NCBI GenBank assembly: GCA_964431655.1
Contig: CAYSKJ010000071.1
Location: 1 to 6,438 of the forward strand
Origin: CAYMEV01 sp964431655 [NCBI: uncultured bacterium]
GTDB taxonomy: Bacteria; CAYMEV01
Length of the DNA: 6,438 nucleotides
Direction of reading: 5' to 3'
A program made the translations under genes and the position numbers. The notes beneath the pieces were generated by a model that made no database searches, was not told the DNA's origin, and worked only from the letters and a program-made list of their open reading frames with translations. This document shows positions 1-5,603 of this stretch, in pieces. The stretch's first letter is position 1. Each line of letters opens with the position of its first letter.

Positions 1-215
1 CACTGGAAGAGCACATCCCCGAGCTCTTCCCGTATTTTTTCATGGTTCAGTTCTGCCATGGCTTCTATCAGTTCATAGGTTTCCTCAAGTATATAAGCCC
101 GGGTGTCTTCAAGTTTCTGTTTCCTGTCCCAGGGACACCCGTTCTCACTCCGCAGGGTATCTATAAGCTCTGCCAGTCTGCGGAATTCTTCTGCATCCTT
201 CTTTCTGTCTTTCAT
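1..215 (-). CDS. mazG: MazG-type nucleoside triphosphate pyrophosphohydrolase, N-terminal part (cut by window edge)
   Basis: Seventy-one codons are visible from the ATG at 215 and the frame is still open at the window edge, so only the N-terminus is present. It shows the MazG signature: a GCPWD motif at residues 27-31 followed by K-Q, then LEETYELIEA at about 43-52, whose acidic residues match the Mg2+-binding EExxE helix. Near the edge comes EELGDVLFQ, the second metal-binding EExxD-type helix. Family members hydrolyse (d)NTPs to the monophosphate and pyrophosphate in the cytoplasm, acting in nucleotide-pool cleaning and in some bacteria in ppGpp control. The start is supported by AAAAGG about 8 bases upstream and by a 12-base gap after the preceding methyltransferase stop, so it is probably the distal gene of the same operon. 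Whether it is the two-domain (about 260 aa) or the short form cannot be seen. The family call is firm. Confidence -1.
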   Translation of the reverse strand, partial: MKDRKKDAEEFRRLAELIDTLRSENGCPWDRKQKLEDTRAYILEETYELIEAMAELNHEKIREELGDVLFQ

Positions 216-227
216 AATAGGTGCCTT

Positions 228-809
228 TTAATCCTTTCTGTACAGAGGATAAAGCAGTCTGTCCAGGATAATGGCTGCAGCTGACCTTACGCTGAGATGA
301 TTATAACCGTTTACACCATAAATTGGCTCTAAATGGTGGTCAGCCATTTCATAGACTGATTCTGCAAGCCCCCAGCCTGTGCCGAAAAGAATATATACTA
401 TCTCCGTGTCTTTTACCAGTCCGCGAATTTTTTCAAAGTCAGCTCTGCGTGGACTATTCCTGGCAGAAGTGGTTACAATATGAATCTTTTTGTCCTTATT
501 CTGCTCAGTGATTATCCCCAGGGAGTCCTCAATGGTTTCAACTACCTGGCTGAAAGCAAGGGCATCCTTCCGCGTAGGGTTATAGTGGGAACCATATCCG
601 GAGACCCAGTGCCTTCTTATCCTCTCTGAAAGCTCAGCCTGGAGCCTTATGGGATTTATGAGGAAATACCTGGAAATATTATAGGTGGCAGCAGTCCTTG
701 AAATATCATGAAGGTCATAATTGGTAATGGTGGTTGCCACCGTATTGCCATTCTTATCCAGCACCGGATAGTGGACAAGGCCTATGTATACGTTCCTGAA
801 TTTATTCAT
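228..809 (-). CDS. SPOUT-type (trefoil-knot) RNA methyltransferase, PF09936/TM1570-like
   Basis: This 193-aa protein resembles the small SAM-dependent RNA methyltransferase family typified by Thermotoga TM1570 (PF09936), often encoded just after trmD. The N-terminus (NVYIGLVHYPVLDKNG, residues 6-21) and the ITNYDLHDISRTAATY segment (28-43) are characteristic. The C-terminal half carries knot-type SAM-binding elements: FGTGWGL at 142-148, LEPIYG at 160-165 and YNHLSVRSAAAIILDRL at 169-185. Its RNA substrate is, as far as I know, not established; tRNA is plausible by association with TrmD. The ATG lies inside the end of trmD (8-base overlap), giving likely translational coupling. A purine-rich AAAAGGAGG lies about 16 bases upstream, too far to be an ideal ribosome site, and it also encodes the conserved Arg-Arg of TrmD. 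The family call is strong and the precise function unknown. Confidence -1.
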   Translation of the reverse strand: MNKFRNVYIGLVHYPVLDKNGNTVATTITNYDLHDISRTAATYNISRYFLINPIRLQAELSERIRRHWVSGYGSHYNPTRKDALAFSQVVETIEDSLGIITEQNKDKKIHIVTTSARNSPRRADFEKIRGLVKDTEIVYILFGTGWGLAESVYEMADHHLEPIYGVNGYNHLSVRSAAAIILDRLLYPLYRKD

Positions 810-1485
810 TACTTAAAAGATCGGGCCTCCTTTTACGTGTTATAATGAGGCTTTGCTCAGCCCTCCATTTTTCTATTTCCTTATGGTTTCCTGAAATCAG
901 AACATCGGGGACCTTACAGCCCCTGAAATCATAGGGCCTTGTATAATGGGGAAAATCCAGAAGGCTGTTTTCAAAGGATTCATTGTGAAGACTTTCCTCA
1001 TTGCCCAGAACTCCGGGAATGAATCTTATAAAAGAATCCATAAATACCAGGCCTGCAATCTCACCCCCTGTGAGAATATAATCGCCTATGGAAATCTCCT
1101 CATCAATGAGATTGTCTATTATCCTCTGGTCAATTCCCTCATAATGACCACACACAAGGGTCAGGTCATCTTTAAGGGCAAACTCCCTGGCAATTCCAGA
1201 TTTGAACAGTCTGCCCTTGGGGCTGAAATATATGAAGCAGGATCCTGCGCTTTTTTCTTTGACGGCATTGATGGCATTGTACAGGGGTTCAGGCTTGAAA
1301 ACCATTCCCGGCCCTCCGCCATATGGCTTATCATCCACTGTCCTGTGCTTGTCAGCTGTATAGTCCCTTAAATCCATAATTTCAAAAAAAATCAGGTGCT
1401 TATCCTGAGCCTTCTGAAACATGGAGCACTTAAGGGGGGAATCAAAAAACTCAGGGAAAGCAGTGAGTATTCTAATCTTTTTCAT
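802..1485 (-). CDS. trmD: tRNA (guanosine(37)-N1)-methyltransferase TrmD
   Basis: TrmD transfers a methyl group from SAM to G37 of tRNAs reading CNN codons and prevents +1 frameshifting. The protein is 227 aa from the ATG at 1485, giving the canonical N-terminus MKKIRILTAFPEFF. An upstream in-frame TTG at 1506 would add seven atypical residues and is less likely. Visible signatures are VDDKPYGGGPGMVFKPEP (50-67), SPKGR (88-92), CGHYEGID (112-119), the knot motif SIGDYILTGGE (132-142), Arg154 within FIRFIPGVLG, LLDFPHYTRP (175-184) and VLISGNH (195-201). At position 169, where the E. coli catalytic Asp169 lies by equal spacing from Arg154, this protein has Glu (NESF). The C-terminus stops shortly after RRPDLL, about 15-28 residues earlier than B. 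subtilis or E. coli TrmD as I recall them. It overlaps rimM by 14 bases, and no clear Shine-Dalgarno is seen, so coupling is likely. Confidence -1.
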   Translation of the reverse strand: MKKIRILTAFPEFFDSPLKCSMFQKAQDKHLIFFEIMDLRDYTADKHRTVDDKPYGGGPGMVFKPEPLYNAINAVKEKSAGSCFIYFSPKGRLFKSGIAREFALKDDLTLVCGHYEGIDQRIIDNLIDEEISIGDYILTGGEIAGLVFMDSFIRFIPGVLGNEESLHNESFENSLLDFPHYTRPYDFRGCKVPDVLISGNHKEIEKWRAEQSLIITRKRRPDLLSNE

Positions 1486-2002
1486 CGGAAAAAAATCTGT
1501 GATCAATAATTATGAGCTTGTTTTCCGTGTCAGCTTTCAGTACCCACTCTTTGACAAAGGGGACCAGGTATTCCCGGCCTTTGCTTATAATCGAGAGCAT
1601 CTCCTGGCAGGAATTTTCAAATACCTCCCCGACAGTACCAAAGTCAGTCCCATTGTCAAGCCTGACCTGCATGCCTATGAGGTCGGCAAAATAATACTCG
1701 TCTTCCTTAAGCTTATGGGCTGAAGCCCTTTCCACGGCTAAATAGAACCGGGTTATCTCTTTTACAGCCTCAATACTGTTTATACCCTCAAGATGCATTA
1801 TGGGCCTGGCCGAATCCCCCTTCATATAATCGACCATAAAGGGATTTCTTTTGTAAAGGCTTTCAGGACTGCTGTTCTTTAACAGGTACACAGGCTTTTG
1901 GTCGTAGAAGAACAGGTCTTCAGACATGGAAAATACCCTGAACTCTCCGGACAAACCATGGGATTTTGTTATTTTCCCGATAATTATAAGATCTTTACTC
2001 AA
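1472..2002 (-). CDS. rimM: Ribosome maturation factor RimM
   Basis: RimM binds ribosomal protein S19 and assists maturation of the 30S head. The 176-aa length is normal. The N-terminal RimM domain is recognisable from LIIIGKITKSHGLSGEFRV (residues 5-23), and the C-terminal PRC-barrel domain from DEYYFADLIGMQV (101-113), GTVGEVFEN (122-130), REYLVPFV (143-150) and the closing IIIDH. The start is TTG at 2002. In this frame a stop codon (TAA) lies immediately upstream, so no longer version exists, and the family N-terminus begins just here. The gene overlaps the khpA stop by 8 bases, and no good Shine-Dalgarno precedes it, so termination-reinitiation from khpA is the likely mode of translation. 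Its place between khpA and trmD is the widely conserved bacterial order. Confidence -1.
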   Translation of the reverse strand: MSKDLIIIGKITKSHGLSGEFRVFSMSEDLFFYDQKPVYLLKNSSPESLYKRNPFMVDYMKGDSARPIMHLEGINSIEAVKEITRFYLAVERASAHKLKEDEYYFADLIGMQVRLDNGTDFGTVGEVFENSCQEMLSIISKGREYLVPFVKEWVLKADTENKLIIIDHRFFSDEKD

Positions 2003-2216
2003 TTATCTCGAGGGAAATCCTGTTTTTTCCACTGCCGTGAACAGAATTGACAAGGACCCTGATAAAGCTTATCATTGTTCCGTGCTTGCCTATCACTTTT
2101 CCAATATCACCGGGGTCAACCATCAGCTGGTAGCTTGTATCTGATGCCCTGATAACCCGCACACTGTCCGGCTTATCCACAATATTTCTTGCAATGTATT
2201 CTATAAATTCTTTCAA
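1995..2216 (-). CDS. khpA: KhpA-type KH-domain RNA-binding protein (TTG start)
   Basis: This small single-KH-domain protein (73 aa from the proposed start) belongs to the family encoded between rpsP and rimM (YlqC/KhpA). KhpA proteins bind RNA, in several Gram-positive bacteria as a partner of KhpB/Jag; the role in this organism is inferred only. The sequence begins MKEFIEYIARNIVDKPDSV, the standard family N-terminus, and carries the KH core DPGDIGKVIGKHGTMI (residues 34-49) with GKHG (43-46) as the GxxG RNA-binding loop. No in-frame ATG or GTG exists between the rpsP stop and this point, so TTG at 2216 is the best start. The frame happens to stay open back to about 2372 inside rpsP, but a start there would give a large overlap and an unrelated N-terminal extension. 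It lies 25 bases after rpsP without an evident Shine-Dalgarno. Confidence -1.
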   Translation of the reverse strand: MKEFIEYIARNIVDKPDSVRVIRASDTSYQLMVDPGDIGKVIGKHGTMISFIRVLVNSVHGSGKNRISLEIIE

Positions 2217-2241
2217 GGTACAGACTCTGACTCTGGCATTC

Positions 2242-2505
2242 TTACTGCTCTGCTGTCTCTTTTTTGGCCTTATTATAGAGGTTCTCAGCTGTTTCGGTAG
2301 GAATTGCCCCTTTTGCAAGCCATTCCTCATAGAGTTTGCAGTCAAAAACAAGTCTGTTGGGCTGATCATCACTTAAAAGAGGGTCATAATGCCCTATTTT
2401 TGCGATATATTTTCCGTCTCTCTTTGTTTTTGAATCCGCTACAACTATCCTGAAAAAGGGCTTCTTTTTCCTGCCAAGTCTCATTAATCTTATCTTTGTT
2501 GCCAT
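2242..2505 (-). CDS. rpsP: 30S ribosomal protein S16
   Basis: S16 is a small 16S rRNA-binding protein needed early in 30S assembly. The 87-aa product is typical in length and pattern: MATKIRLMRLGRKKKPFFRI at residues 1-20, VVADSKTKRDGKYIAKIGHYDP at about 21-42, and WLAKGAIPTETAENLYNKA near the end (about 62-80). The start is ATG at 2505, 22 bases after the ffh stop. A strong AAAAGGAG lies 13 bases upstream, somewhat further than usual. The ffh-rpsP-khpA-rimM-trmD order is common among bacteria and supports every neighbouring assignment. Confidence -1.
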   Translation of the reverse strand: MATKIRLMRLGRKKKPFFRIVVADSKTKRDGKYIAKIGHYDPLLSDDQPNRLVFDCKLYEEWLAKGAIPTETAENLYNKAKKETAEQ

Positions 2506-2518
2506 TCTTGCAAATATT

Positions 2519-2526
2519 CTCCTTTT
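2519..2526 (-). promoter_or_regulatory. Ribosome binding site of rpsP
   Basis: The minus strand reads AAAAGGAG here, 13 bases before the rpsP ATG and directly after the ffh stop codon. It matches the anti-Shine-Dalgarno core better than the other sites seen inside this operon, in keeping with the high expression expected for a ribosomal protein. The spacing is longer than the usual 5-10 bases. Confidence -1.
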
Positions 2527-2527
2527 G

Positions 2528-3871
2528 CTATTGTATATATTTCATTATATCCTTCATCTTAGATTTCCTGCCCATGGGCATAAACTTCTTCATCATCTTC
2601 CTGGACAATTCAAACTGCTTCAGCAATTTGTTCAGGTCGGCAACGCTTGTACCGCTTCCCTTTGTTATTCTAATTTTTCTGCTTTTGTCAATAATTTTAT
2701 AGTGATCCCTTTCCTCCGGAGTCATGGACTGTATCATGGCCTCTATCTTCTTCAGCTCCTTTTCTTCAACAGCAAAGTCCTTATCCCTGGTATTCACCAT
2801 TTTGCTGAGTCCGGGTATCATTTCCATAATTTTGTTCATGGGGCCCAGCTTTTTCATCTGCTGAAGCTGGTCATAAAAATCCTGCAGGGTAAAGCTGGCC
2901 TTTTTCAGCTTCTCCTGCATTTTTTTTGCCTGGTTTTCAGAGAAGCTGTCCTCAATCTTCTCTATCAGAGACAGCATATCGCCCATGCCCAGTATTTTGG
3001 AGGCCATCCTGTCAGGATGGAATACCTCCATATCATTGAGCTTTTCTCCGGTAGAAACATATTTTATGGGTTTTCCCACCACGCTTTTTATTGAAAGGGC
3101 TGCTCCGCCCCTGGCGTCACCGTCTATCTTTGTCAGAATAATGCCTGAAAGATCAAGGGTCTCGTTGAATTGAGAAGCGCTGTTTACTGCATCCTGGCCT
3201 GTCATGCTGTCGGCTACATAAAGGATTTCTACGGGGTTAAGAAGCCTTTTCAGATTTTTTAGCTCATCCATAAGCTCCTCGTTTATATGGAGCCTTCCGG
3301 CTGTATCAATTATCAGGGTTTCAAAGCCCGAGTCCCTGGCTTCCTGATATGCTTTTTTGCATATATCGGCAGGTTCCATCTTATCGTTGCTGTCATAGAC
3401 AGGGTTGCTTATGCTTTTTGCCAGGACCTTCAGCTGATGGACGGCCGCAGGCCTGTAGACATCAGCAGGCACAAGGTATGAGGATTTTCCGTTCTTCCTC
3501 AGGAAAAGAGCCAGTTTGGCAGCAAAGGTTGTCTTTCCGGCACCCTGAAGACCTACCAGCATTATAACCGAAGGAGGCTCAGTGCTGAATCTAATGGCTT
3601 CAGCCTTTTCCCCGAGAACCTTAACCATCTCGGTGTGGATGATCTTTATGAAATGCTGGGAGGGCGAAAGGCTTTCAAGGACCTCTTTTCCGAGTATTTT
3701 CTCCCTGACAGAATTTGTAAAATCTTTCACAACCCTGTAATGGACATCAGCTTCAAGAAGGGCAAGCTTTACTTCCCTTATGATCTCCTTAATGTTGGAT
3801 TCAGAGAACTTTACCTCTCCCCTGACCCTTTTCATTATCTGATTTAATTTATCGGAAAGATTATCAAACAT
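2528..3871 (-). CDS. ffh: Signal recognition particle GTPase Ffh (SRP54)
   Basis: Ffh binds SRP RNA and signal sequences of nascent membrane and secreted proteins and delivers ribosomes to FtsY at the inner membrane. The 447-aa protein has a full NGM layout. The N domain is about residues 1-90. The G domain has the P-loop GLQGAGKTT (107-115), DVYRPAAVHQL (137-147), DTAGRL (189-194), TKID (247-250) and GDARGG (251-256). The methionine-rich M domain follows GMGDMLSLIEK (296-305) and contains IPGLSKM (352-358) and the SRP-RNA-binding stretch SRKIRITKGSGTSVADLNKL (397-416). All expected GTPase motifs are intact. It starts at ATG 3871, 11 bases after the J-domain gene, with a weak AGG about 8 bases upstream. 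Unusually, it is preceded by two TPR genes, apparently under the same promoter. No SRP RNA gene was recognised in the window. Confidence -1.
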   Translation of the reverse strand: MFDNLSDKLNQIMKRVRGEVKFSESNIKEIIREVKLALLEADVHYRVVKDFTNSVREKILGKEVLESLSPSQHFIKIIHTEMVKVLGEKAEAIRFSTEPPSVIMLVGLQGAGKTTFAAKLALFLRKNGKSSYLVPADVYRPAAVHQLKVLAKSISNPVYDSNDKMEPADICKKAYQEARDSGFETLIIDTAGRLHINEELMDELKNLKRLLNPVEILYVADSMTGQDAVNSASQFNETLDLSGIILTKIDGDARGGAALSIKSVVGKPIKYVSTGEKLNDMEVFHPDRMASKILGMGDMLSLIEKIEDSFSENQAKKMQEKLKKASFTLQDFYDQLQQMKKLGPMNKIMEMIPGLSKMVNTRDKDFAVEEKELKKIEAMIQSMTPEERDHYKIIDKSRKIRITKGSGTSVADLNKLLKQFELSRKMMKKFMPMGRKSKMKDIMKYIQ

Positions 3872-3882
3872 TGTTAAACCTG

Positions 3883-4572
3883 TTATTTATTGAAAATACC
3901 CTTGATAATGTCCAGCAGACCGCTGGTTTTCTTCTTATCCGCTTTTTTGAGCTTGTGCATATACTCTAAAGCCCTTATATTGTCAGGATCCCACTTCAGG
4001 GCAAACTCAAACTGCTTCTTAGCCCTGGAGTAAAGCCTGGCATTATAGTAGACTATGCCGAGGTTGGTATAGTAGGAGGGCTGGTAGAATTCCATCTCTA
4101 TGGCTTTCTCGCAGTATTCCCTGGCTTTATGTATGGTTGAAGCATTGCAGGACAGGCAAAGGCCATAATAGCTCAAATACCTGGGATTATCCCTGTCAAG
4201 GTGCAGGGCCGCTTCAAAAAGGCTAAGGGCCTGTTTTATCTCGCCCTTTTTATACCTGAAGACAGCATTCTTGAAGTAAACCTCAGCCGTCTTATTGGTG
4301 GGGGCCTGAGTCCTCTGGGCAGCAGGGTCAGCGCCTCCCTCCTGCTCTATTATAAGCTCCCGGTCATAAACCCTTCTTTTGTTCGGGTCCCTTAAAAGCT
4401 GATAGGCTTCCGTAATACTTACAAACCGGGCTTCATCCTCCTTGCTGACCTTTTTCCTGACGGTACCGTCGGGATGAAGCTCCTTTACCAGCCTGTAATA
4501 GGCTTTCTTTATCTCAACAAGGGTAGCATCTTTTCTTACCCCCAGGATATCATAATAATTCTTTTTTCCCAT
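3883..4572 (-). CDS. J-domain (DnaJ-like) protein with TPR repeats
   Basis: The 229-aa product begins with a complete J domain (about residues 4-71): YYDILGV at 6-12, the HPD tripeptide that stimulates DnaK ATPase at 33-35, and FVSITEAYQLLRDPNKRRVYD at 50-70. After a short linker (about 72-95, rich in Gln, Ala, Thr and Pro) come roughly three TPR units (about 97-130, 131-164, 165-198), with hallmarks such as YYTNLGIVYYNARLYSRA and DPDNIRALEY. The glycine/phenylalanine-rich and zinc-finger regions of true DnaJ are absent, so it is a class C-type co-chaperone, probably recruiting DnaK to clients or partners bound by the TPRs. The C-terminus (about 208-229) is lysine-rich and ends in a possibly amphipathic LLDIIKGIFNK helix; no signal peptide or membrane span is seen. 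It sits 7 bases after the TPR gene and 11 before ffh. The ribosome site is poor: AAGGAG lies about 22 bases upstream. Clients are unknown. Confidence -1.
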   Translation of the reverse strand: MGKKNYYDILGVRKDATLVEIKKAYYRLVKELHPDGTVRKKVSKEDEARFVSITEAYQLLRDPNKRRVYDRELIIEQEGGADPAAQRTQAPTNKTAEVYFKNAVFRYKKGEIKQALSLFEAALHLDRDNPRYLSYYGLCLSCNASTIHKAREYCEKAIEMEFYQPSYYTNLGIVYYNARLYSRAKKQFEFALKWDPDNIRALEYMHKLKKADKKKTSGLLDIIKGIFNK

Positions 4573-4579
4573 AATATCG

Positions 4580-5503
4580 TTATTTTTTCAGTAACTCCTT
4601 AAGGTTAATCAATGCCTCTTCATTCTCGGGGTCAATATTCAGGACCATATTGAACTGTTTCCTGGCATTGTCAAAATCATTTTTCATTACATAGACAGCC
4701 CCCAGACTGGTCCTTGCCCTTATATAATCGGGATTTATCCTGATGGCATTGCTGAAAGATTCGGCAGCCTCTTCGTATCTTCCCAGTTCTAAAAGTACCT
4801 GACCCTTCTTATAGTGATAATCCGGGTATTCGGCCTTAAGCCCGATCGCCTTATTATAGCTTTCCAATGCCAATTCCAGATCACCTTCAACCCAGTGGCT
4901 GTCTCCCTGTTTTACAAAGAGAACCCATTCTCTCGGTTTATCTATGGTAATATTTTCCAGCAGGCGGATGGCATTGTCAATATCTCCTTCCCTCACGGTA
5001 TCAATCGCCTTTTCCAGTTCCTCCAGGTTCTCATAGAGGGATACAAAAACCAGCTCGATGAGGTAATCGACGGTCTCTTCTATCTTATTCTGCTTCAGTC
5101 CTATAATACATAGAAACAGCTTGGCTTTAAGGTATTTGTTAGATGCCTTTAGGGCCTTGAGGACATATTCTTCCGCAGAGGCATAATCAGCATCCTGATA
5201 ATACAGGCGGGCGATTTTGAGGTAAACATCGGCATAATCGTTAAAATCGGCAACCTTCTGGTAATAATGCTTTGCCCTGTCCCTTTCCCCAAGTTTCATC
5301 GCATCATCTCCAAGGGCGATATATGCTTCAGTAATGTAGAATTTAGCCAGTTTATGGTCCTGTGATGACGGATCAGGGTCCCTGCTGATAACCTTTTCAA
5401 ACTCAGCTACGGCACTGGCGTAGTCACAGTTTTCGAAATAAGAAAGACCATCTGAGAGGTAATCCTTGGTCAGAGTTCTTAATATCCTGTTTATAAAACT
5501 CAT
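4580..5503 (-). CDS. TPR-repeat protein of unknown specific function
   Basis: A 307-aa protein made almost wholly of tetratricopeptide-like helical pairs. Clear C-terminal units lie at about residues 195-225 (GDSHWVEGDLELALESYNKA), 229-262 (KKGQVLLELGRYEEAAESF, INPDY) and 263-296 (LGAVYVMKNDFDNARKQF, IDPENEEA). More divergent units occupy about 15-42, 56-88, 91-121 and 126-190. The N-terminal MSFINRILRTLTK has no signal-peptide or transmembrane character, so the protein is probably cytoplasmic and a scaffold for protein-protein contacts. I chose the ATG at 5503 because AGGA lies 7 bases upstream; an in-frame GTG at 5518 would overlap that ribosome site. It is the first gene after the promoter at 5534-5562 and sits 7 bases from the J-domain/TPR gene, so the two may form a functional pair. 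Specific partners cannot be deduced. Confidence -1.
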   Translation of the reverse strand: MSFINRILRTLTKDYLSDGLSYFENCDYASAVAEFEKVISRDPDPSSQDHKLAKFYITEAYIALGDDAMKLGERDRAKHYYQKVADFNDYADVYLKIARLYYQDADYASAEEYVLKALKASNKYLKAKLFLCIIGLKQNKIEETVDYLIELVFVSLYENLEELEKAIDTVREGDIDNAIRLLENITIDKPREWVLFVKQGDSHWVEGDLELALESYNKAIGLKAEYPDYHYKKGQVLLELGRYEEAAESFSNAIRINPDYIRARTSLGAVYVMKNDFDNARKQFNMVLNIDPENEEALINLKELLKK

Positions 5504-5510
5504 AAATCCA

Positions 5511-5514
5511 TCCT
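5511..5514 (-). promoter_or_regulatory. Ribosome binding site deciding the TPR-protein start
   Basis: The minus strand reads AGGA (within AGGATGG) with 7 bases to the ATG at 5503, an ideal spacing. The competing GTG at 5518 lies just upstream of this site and has no comparable purine tract before it. This is why the shorter 307-aa form is preferred. Confidence -1.
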
Positions 5515-5533
5515 GCACAGTATTTGTAATGGA

Positions 5534-5562
5534 ATCTTATATTATTCCCGCGCCCATGTCAA
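5534..5562 (-). promoter_or_regulatory. Predicted sigma70-type promoter for the TPR-dnaJ-ffh-rpsP-trmD operon
   Basis: On the minus strand a perfect -35 hexamer TTGACA (5557-5562) is followed by a 17-base spacer and TAAGAT (5534-5539), a 4/6 match to the -10 consensus. An AT-rich stretch (AATTTAAT) precedes the -35 box. It lies in the only real intergenic gap of the window, downstream of hldE2 and 30 bases before the preferred TPR-protein ATG. Transcription would start near 5527 and give a leader of about 24 bases, too short for a riboswitch. With no terminator seen further down, this promoter could drive everything to mazG. This is a sequence prediction only; a TATAAG alternative with a 15-base spacer overlaps it. 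Confidence -1.
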
Positions 5563-5603
5563 GATTAAATTGCAGTCTTGAAGGACATATGCGCAATTAC
5601 CGG

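Larger units (their letters stand above)
5504..5603. other. Intergenic spacer between hldE2 and the TPR gene
   Basis: This is the longest non-coding stretch of the window (100 bases). It holds the predicted promoter and the ribosome site described separately. A short inverted repeat (CAAGA/TCTTG, 5560-5564 and 5576-5580, 11-base loop) is present, but it has only 5 pairs and no following U-tract, so I do not call a terminator for hldE2. No RNA gene was recognised. Confidence -1.

Noticed and set aside
812-825. AAAAGGAGG as the ribosome site of the methyltransferase gene
   Set aside because: Spacing to the ATG is about 16 bases and the sequence encodes the conserved Arg-Arg of TrmD, so its presence is explained by the protein.
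946-1371. 141-aa open frame on the plus strand opposite trmD
   Set aside because: It lies antisense to a fully conserved trmD coding sequence and resembles no family I know.
2217-2372. N-terminal extension of khpA running back inside rpsP
   Set aside because: The frame is open, but it overlaps most of rpsP, has no KH-family similarity, and the family N-terminus begins at the TTG at 2216.
2525-3094. 189-aa open frame on the plus strand opposite ffh
   Set aside because: It is the antisense shadow of the ffh M domain, with a His/Leu/Phe-rich composition typical of such shadows, no recognised motif and no ribosome site support.
4950-4980. Second promoter candidate inside the TPR gene (TTGACA, 17 bases, GAAAAT)
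   Set aside because: The -10 match is poor, it is within coding sequence, and TTGACA arises from ordinary Ile-Asp-Asn type codons here.
5560-5580. Possible terminator after hldE2
   Set aside because: The inverted repeat has only five base pairs with an 11-base loop and no U-tract, and it overlaps the -35 box of the predicted promoter.
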